Assembly: GCF_009938205.1 (NCBI RefSeq)
Contig: NZ_AP019655.1
Coordinates: forward strand, 1,506,754 to 1,570,753
Source: Vibrio panuliri
GTDB lineage: Bacteria > Pseudomonadota > Gammaproteobacteria > Enterobacterales > Vibrionaceae
DNA length: 64,000 bases
Direction of reading: 5' to 3'
Shown: piece after piece, positions 59,616 through 64,000 of the stretch
How positions within the stretch are numbered: position 1 is the stretch's first letter
How the letters are laid out: every line of letters starts with the position of its first letter
Notes under the pieces: model-generated
Databases searched by the model: none
What the model saw: only the letters and a program-made list of their open reading frames with translations
What the model was told of the DNA's origin: nothing
Made by a program: the position numbers and the translations under genes

Positions 59616-61619
59616 CTATTCCAACAATGAAAGTAACAGTGAAGCCTGATGTCTTAATTCAGTTTCAATTTGCTTGCGCCCCGCCAAACTGAACTCTTTG
59701 CTACATGCTTGCCAACTATGCTGCTGAACTACCTTACGAATGAGCAGCGCAAAAGGCATAGACATCGCATATTGCAAAGTGAACCGTTCCAATACCGCGA
59801 CCACATTGTCATAACTGGACCCACCCAACGAGTAATGAGTTAACAGCCGTTTTTCAAAATCGTGAACACTCTCTTTGCTAACACCAAGGCGATTGACCAG
59901 ACAGCAAACCAGTTCAACATCGAGTTGGTGGTACAAATCTTTGAGCTGGTAGACCAACGTCTTGGCAAATAACTGCTCAGCTTCACTCTTCCACTCTAAA
60001 TCAGTGTGGACCATAATGACTGAATAACAGCCGCTGGCTTGATCTCGTTGGCTACCTAATTTGACAGCTCGATAGCCATTTTGGTACCAAAATCGGTAGA
60101 GTTCTGCAGTTACACCAAAACTCGTTGAATAATATCCGTAGTGACCATTCTCAGTTAACTGACGCAGAACCGTCGAGCCAACACCCTGGCCTTGCCAAGC
60201 AGGATGAACTGCAATACGCATTACGCGCAAACTAAGTTGCTTTGCTGGTTCAACTGCGGCAAGTTGGGTCGCTAAAGATGACGCGACTAAGTGACCTTTA
60301 GGGCGTCGCTTTCCAAGCAACACTTGCTGAGCCAACGCTTCATCCATCCCACCTTCTTCGACACCAACCACGCAGGCAATACACTTTCCTTGTACCAACA
60401 CAGTAAAGAGCTTCATCGCAGGATCACTAAGCAACAACAATAAATCGTTTGGCGTAGTTTGATAGTGCGCATTAACCAACAAAGCAAAGCACTGCTTCAA
60501 TAGCTCCGGCGAGGAAAGTAGTACTTGCTGAGAAATAGCGGTTACAACAATGTCGTGTTCTCTGTCATAAGGGCATTCATCCAACTCTGCGTCGAGCAAA
60601 AAGGTTCGGTATTGCCAAGCTTCGAGTGGATCGTTCTCACGCCAACGAATCGGTGTGTCCATATGATAGAAGCGTGTTCCAGAGCGTTCTGCCGCCAACC
60701 ATGACTGAAACTTTAAGCTAAAGCCGCGACCGCAGCCTTCGTACCCATGAATCGTGGTCGAGAATACTGCGCGATGATATTTCTCAACCATACGCTTGAG
60801 CATTGGGAGCGGAATCGCAGAGGCTTCATCAACCAAGAGCAAATCGCACTGTAACTCCCCTTCTACAACTTCATCGGGGGCGACAAACTCAATCGAAGAG
60901 CTTTGCCACTCCAACTTTAGCTTGCTACGAGTGCATGCCGATAATCGCGTTTCGGCATGATGAAACAATGGTGCAACGTTACCAACCGTCGGCGACGTTA
61001 CTACAATACGTATTGGTCGAGATTGCATGAGTTCAGCTGAGGCAATGCCAAGTGCTGTGGTTTTTCCGCGCCCGCGATCAGCGGTCAATACCAACGGGCG
61101 ACGACGACTTCCGGTCACCACTTTCTTAATCAGCTCGATGGCTTGTTGTTGCATTGCAAAAGGCGCGAAGTCAGCTTCGATGTGAGATTGCTCAGGTAAT
61201 GCAGGCAACGCTTGGTTTTGCTCGATAACAAGCAATTCGTTTAACGCGCCAACTAACCAGCGGGTTGCTAGGTCGTCCTCTAAGCACTCCGCGTGGAAAA
61301 ATATCGCAATCCCACCCCCTTTCAACGTGCCTAAAATCGCGTTAACACTGTTGGCATCAAATCCATAAGACAAATCAATCAACAGTAGACTACATTCGTA
61401 ACCAAGCAGTTGCTGACCTTTGTTGATTGCACGCCATTGTTCGACATAAGGCAGTGCTTCACCGCCAAGCTGGAAAATAGAACCCGAACATTGCTGCGCA
61501 GCTAACTGGCACAACTGGTGCTGCCAATTGGCTTCTCCTTTCAGTACTACACCAAAACGGTGATGATTGCTCTGAGCAAGATGAAGCAATTGATTAAGGA
61601 AGTTTTGATTTGCTGCCAT
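59616..61619 (-). CDS. tmcA: tRNA(Met) cytidine acetyltransferase
   Basis: A 667-aa TmcA. It makes N4-acetylcytidine at the wobble base of the elongator tRNA-Met using ATP and acetyl-CoA. The N-terminal DUF1726-like part is followed by a helicase-like ATPase module with Walker A TADRGRGKTTALG (about residue 185), the LLVDEASAIPLPML Walker B and FSTTIHGYEGCGRGF. The GNAT module follows at about 385-530 (VMRIAVHPAWQGQGVGSTVL, then YRFWYQNGYRAV). The end is the tRNA-binding tail. Length and domain order are normal. Located between parS2 cluster and parB2. Confidence 0.97.
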   Translation of the reverse strand: MAANQNFLNQLLHLAQSNHHRFGVVLKGEANWQHQLCQLAAQQCSGSIFQLGGEALPYVEQWRAINKGQQLLGYECSLLLIDLSYGFDANSVNAILGTLKGGGIAIFFHAECLEDDLATRWLVGALNELLVIEQNQALPALPEQSHIEADFAPFAMQQQAIELIKKVVTGSRRRPLVLTADRGRGKTTALGIASAELMQSRPIRIVVTSPTVGNVAPLFHHAETRLSACTRSKLKLEWQSSSIEFVAPDEVVEGELQCDLLLVDEASAIPLPMLKRMVEKYHRAVFSTTIHGYEGCGRGFSLKFQSWLAAERSGTRFYHMDTPIRWRENDPLEAWQYRTFLLDAELDECPYDREHDIVVTAISQQVLLSSPELLKQCFALLVNAHYQTTPNDLLLLLSDPAMKLFTVLVQGKCIACVVGVEEGGMDEALAQQVLLGKRRPKGHLVASSLATQLAAVEPAKQLSLRVMRIAVHPAWQGQGVGSTVLRQLTENGHYGYYSTSFGVTAELYRFWYQNGYRAVKLGSQRDQASGCYSVIMVHTDLEWKSEAEQLFAKTLVYQLKDLYHQLDVELVCCLVNRLGVSKESVHDFEKRLLTHYSLGGSSYDNVVAVLERFTLQYAMSMPFALLIRKVVQQHSWQACSKEFSLAGRKQIETELRHQASLLLSLLE

Positions 61620-61751
61620 AACTAAAAATCATGATTGACCATGGCGCTAGTATATACTTAACCACGCTGAAGCGGCAGAGATGAAAGCAGATGGCGCTTT
61701 GATTTGCGGTTTATACCAATCGTGATTGGTAGTCATAGAAATCAAGGTAAT

Positions 61752-61778
61752 AAAAAAGCCGCTTATGAAAAGCGGCTT
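61752..61778 (-). terminator. Terminator of the parAB2 operon
   Basis: AAGCCGCTT and AAGCGGCTT form a 9-bp stem around a short loop. On the minus strand it is followed by T6. It lies 19 bp after parB2. Confidence 0.92.
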
Positions 61779-61796
61779 CGGTACGACTGGTTAAGT

Positions 61797-62768
61797 CTAT
61801 TTCAGTTTCTCTTCTAGAAAACTGAGGATATCTTGCATAGTTTGCTCATCGATCTTCTTGAGATTCAATGCGAGGTTGGCGCCTTTGCGGCTGTAGCTAA
61901 CACGGCCTTTGATCAAATCAACCTTATTGCTCACCGCTCGTTTGGTCGGGGCAAGTTCTTCAATCCAAGCTTCAATCATCTCAGAAACATCTTTGGTGAT
62001 TCGAGCAACACCTTGTGCTTCGCTACGTTGCCAAGCAAAACCTTCTTTATCGCGGCACTTTTTCAACAACATGCCTTTGTCAGCGTGGCTAAGCTGGCTA
62101 AACTGTTTGTGCAGTTTAACGATTGTCGGACGCCCAAGATCGGCCACATTTGGATAGGCTTGCAAAAGCTCAAGAGGCAAATCAGCCGCTTTTAATGCTC
62201 CACTGACCAATGCTTCACTGCATTGGAACATCTTTGCCAGCGCTTTTTGGTCTTCCGCTTCACCGCTTGCTAGCTTAGCTTGCATCTCTTTGCCTTTCTC
62301 ATAGAGAGACAATGGTTTGTGAGCATTAGCAACGTCAGAAAGGAACTTCGCGTGTTCTGAATTAATGTCTTTCGCCACATAAACCAAAAACGGTTTACCT
62401 GCCAAAATACAAGACATACGACGACGGCTACCGTCAAGAACCTCAATCTTTCCATCTTCACGCATGCGACCTACAGCTGGGTATTGCTGGCCGCGCTCAC
62501 GCAATGTGACTAATACGTCAGACAGTGCATGTTCATTTAAAAATGATTGCTCACGGGCGTTATCGGCAAACACCACGGTCTTACTTTCAACTTGGTCGGC
62601 TTCAACGCGAGTCAGCGTAAATTCAACCATCTCTTCACCCGCCACAGACAACTCAATCACATGAGCCTGCTCTTTTGCAGCCTGTTGAGCTTCTTGCGGT
62701 GTGGTTGCAATTCGTTTATTCGTCTTGCCGAATAATCTAGCGTTTAAATCTGAAGTTTTAATTGCCAT
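61797..62768 (-). CDS. parB2: Chromosome 2 partition protein ParB2
   Basis: A 323-aa ParB-family CTPase that binds parS2 and spreads along DNA to segregate the chromosome. The N-terminal CTP-binding ParB/Srx module carries GRMREDGKIEVLDGSRRRMS (GxxxR-like CTP site). The helix-turn-helix is at about 165-215 (EDQKALAKMFQCSEALVSGA). The C-terminal part forms the dimer domain. The six TTTACANTGTAAA boxes within 20 kb confirm its identity as the chromosome 2 version. It starts 8 bp after parA2. Confidence 0.97.
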   Translation of the reverse strand: MAIKTSDLNARLFGKTNKRIATTPQEAQQAAKEQAHVIELSVAGEEMVEFTLTRVEADQVESKTVVFADNAREQSFLNEHALSDVLVTLRERGQQYPAVGRMREDGKIEVLDGSRRRMSCILAGKPFLVYVAKDINSEHAKFLSDVANAHKPLSLYEKGKEMQAKLASGEAEDQKALAKMFQCSEALVSGALKAADLPLELLQAYPNVADLGRPTIVKLHKQFSQLSHADKGMLLKKCRDKEGFAWQRSEAQGVARITKDVSEMIEAWIEELAPTKRAVSNKVDLIKGRVSYSRKGANLALNLKKIDEQTMQDILSFLEEKLK

Positions 62769-62776
62769 GAGTTAAT

Positions 62777-63994
62777 TTACCCTTGGTTTAGTGAGTTCCA
62801 GTGACTGTGTAACACGCGCTCTAGCTCTAGCGCGCTCTTTTGAACCGCGTCCTGTGCGGTCGCTAGGGTTTTCTTACCCCCTTCAAAATCACTGGTTGTT
62901 AAATCAAAAACAGTGCTATAAGTGTCGGCACAGGTTTCAAATGCACGGCTACGCGGAATCGTTGCCATCATGACTTGATCCCCTAACAAATAGTTCATTT
63001 CAGTCAAAACCGACACTTGTTTCTTATTGTCATCCTCAAACATGGTTGGCATCAGACGAGCAAACTCTAGTCCTTTCCAATCCTCAGGGAACATCTCATA
63101 GACCGTTGGTAAATGTTGGAAAAAGTTGACTGTTGAAGCCCAGTCAAGACGCTTAGCCGCACAAGGAATTAATAGTGCATTCGAGGCGTACATCGCATTC
63201 CAAACCAGCGGATCGACGTGTGGGCCCGTATCAATCATGATGACGTCAAAATCGTCAGCAATCTTGTCAATCAGCTTTTCTTTTAGCAGTTTAACAATAT
63301 CGAGTGACTGATCTTGAGACAGATTTTGCCAAGCTTCTGCGTTAAACATCGCATCTTCAGGGAAAGCGGACACTGTCTTTAAGTTCGGATATTGGGTTGG
63401 CAACAACACGTTCTTATGCAAGAACTCGTTAGTGATCTCTACCCCTTCCGGCACGTTTTCCAACATCACATCAACCGCTGAGTAGATGTTATCGTGATCC
63501 GTTAAACTAATTTGTGGGTTGAGGAACAAACGTAATGACCCCTGTGGGTCTAAGTCAATTAAGCAGATGCGGTAACGTTTATCAAGGTTAAGGGCTAAGC
63601 ACGCCGCCAAATGGACAGCGGTCATCGACTTACCAGTACCACCCTTTTGGTTCTGAACGTTAATGATCCATGGCTTGTTCTCAGCATTCTTTTTACGTTC
63701 AAAGAACTTTGGCACACCAGCCGCATCCATCAGCATGTGAGCTTCTTGCAATGAAATCGAGTAATGGTTGGCATTATTCTTGGTAAATTGATGCCCATCA
63801 GCTTCCAACTTGCTGATCGCTTCATCTAACTTACGACGAGTTAAACCAGAACGAGTTTCCATCAACGCTTTTGACATTGGTGGGAAATGGTCATCACTTC
63901 GTTCTTCTAACACGATCTCAATGCGGTCTGCTTGAACCTGTGCTGTCTGTTCTGCTAGCTGAATGAGATTCTCAATTGTCTGTTCTCTTTTCAT
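62777..63994 (-). CDS. parA2: Chromosome 2 partition ATPase ParA2
   Basis: A 405-aa ParA of the long (type Ia-like) form. An N-terminal DNA-binding extension (about 1-95: ETRSGLTRRKLDEAISKLEA) precedes the deviant Walker A KGGTGKS at 107-113, then LIDLDPQGSL and VIMIDTGPHVDPLVWNAMYA. It binds DNA non-specifically with ATP and moves ParB2-parS2 complexes. I use ATG 63994, which gives the length of V. cholerae ParA2. A TTG two codons earlier reaches the last base of the window. The origin region is expected immediately beyond the edge. Confidence 0.97.
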   Translation of the reverse strand: MKREQTIENLIQLAEQTAQVQADRIEIVLEERSDDHFPPMSKALMETRSGLTRRKLDEAISKLEADGHQFTKNNANHYSISLQEAHMLMDAAGVPKFFERKKNAENKPWIINVQNQKGGTGKSMTAVHLAACLALNLDKRYRICLIDLDPQGSLRLFLNPQISLTDHDNIYSAVDVMLENVPEGVEITNEFLHKNVLLPTQYPNLKTVSAFPEDAMFNAEAWQNLSQDQSLDIVKLLKEKLIDKIADDFDVIMIDTGPHVDPLVWNAMYASNALLIPCAAKRLDWASTVNFFQHLPTVYEMFPEDWKGLEFARLMPTMFEDDNKKQVSVLTEMNYLLGDQVMMATIPRSRAFETCADTYSTVFDLTTSDFEGGKKTLATAQDAVQKSALELERVLHSHWNSLNQG

Positions 63995-64000
63995 CGCCAA

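Overview
The window is a stretch of a Vibrio (Vibrionaceae) secondary chromosome close to its replication origin. The right edge carries parA2 and parB2 (minus strand, 61797-63994), and six perfect copies of the ParB2-binding palindrome TTTACANTGTAAA lie between 43279 and 59612, three of them packed into 69 bp beside tmcA. The origin itself (oriC2/rctB side) would lie just beyond base 64000. Gene density is ordinary. I saw no rRNA or tRNA gene, no CRISPR array and no complete insertion sequence. One MITE-like element is present (33887-34153).

Layout. 1-6832: an auxiliary type VI secretion cassette, vgrG - DUF4123 adaptor - 1027-aa cargo effector - exported Sel1-repeat protein (likely immunity, cut by the window edge), with a sigma-54-like promoter upstream. 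7230-11420: small acetyltransferases, an AraC regulator, a DUF2007 protein and ribB under an FMN riboswitch. 11421-12740: a hairpin-rich leader, a 23-codon basic peptide and a coupled ORF that breaks at a T7 run. 12740-18618: purine/pyrimidine salvage, with a second purA and divergent LysR gene, uridine phosphorylase, a Crp/Fnr-like regulator, NupC and a quinone reductase. One palindrome, GGAGGACA-N3-GTCC, occurs about 160 bp upstream of both the phosphorylase and the reductase-nupC unit. 19250-28680: an orphan RND pump with an altered proton relay, a DsbA-like protein, a repressor, an SMR pump, a periplasmic amidohydrolase and a PAP2 phosphatase.

28996-33298 is the most unusual region. It is a five-gene, overlapping operon encoding a PGRVR-motif HMA-like protein, a His/Met/Pro-rich membrane protein, two small glycine-rich membrane proteins and a P1B-type ATPase with SCALKLSTP in place of CPC. 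A divergent HMA-like gene sits beside it. The composition resembles ferrosome (fez) iron-organelle clusters.

34200-43168 holds regulators (LysR, IclR, TetR), an arginase-fold pseudoenzyme, a FapA/DUF342 protein and small ORFs. 43351-54832 contains a complete set of enzymes for acetyl-CoA to butyryl-CoA to butyrate (thiolase, FabG-type reductase, MaoC hydratase, FabV, CoA-transferase), followed by an MFS transporter, an HSL-type esterase and a porin. A shared 19-bp motif, ATTGC-N9-ATAAT, lies before all three transcription units, and a LysR regulator sits in the middle.

54961-61619 carries a MarR/RibD-like pair, a DUF3861 protein, an acetyltransferase, a receiver-PP2C-ATPase protein with its STAS partner, and tmcA. 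parB2-parA2 follow.
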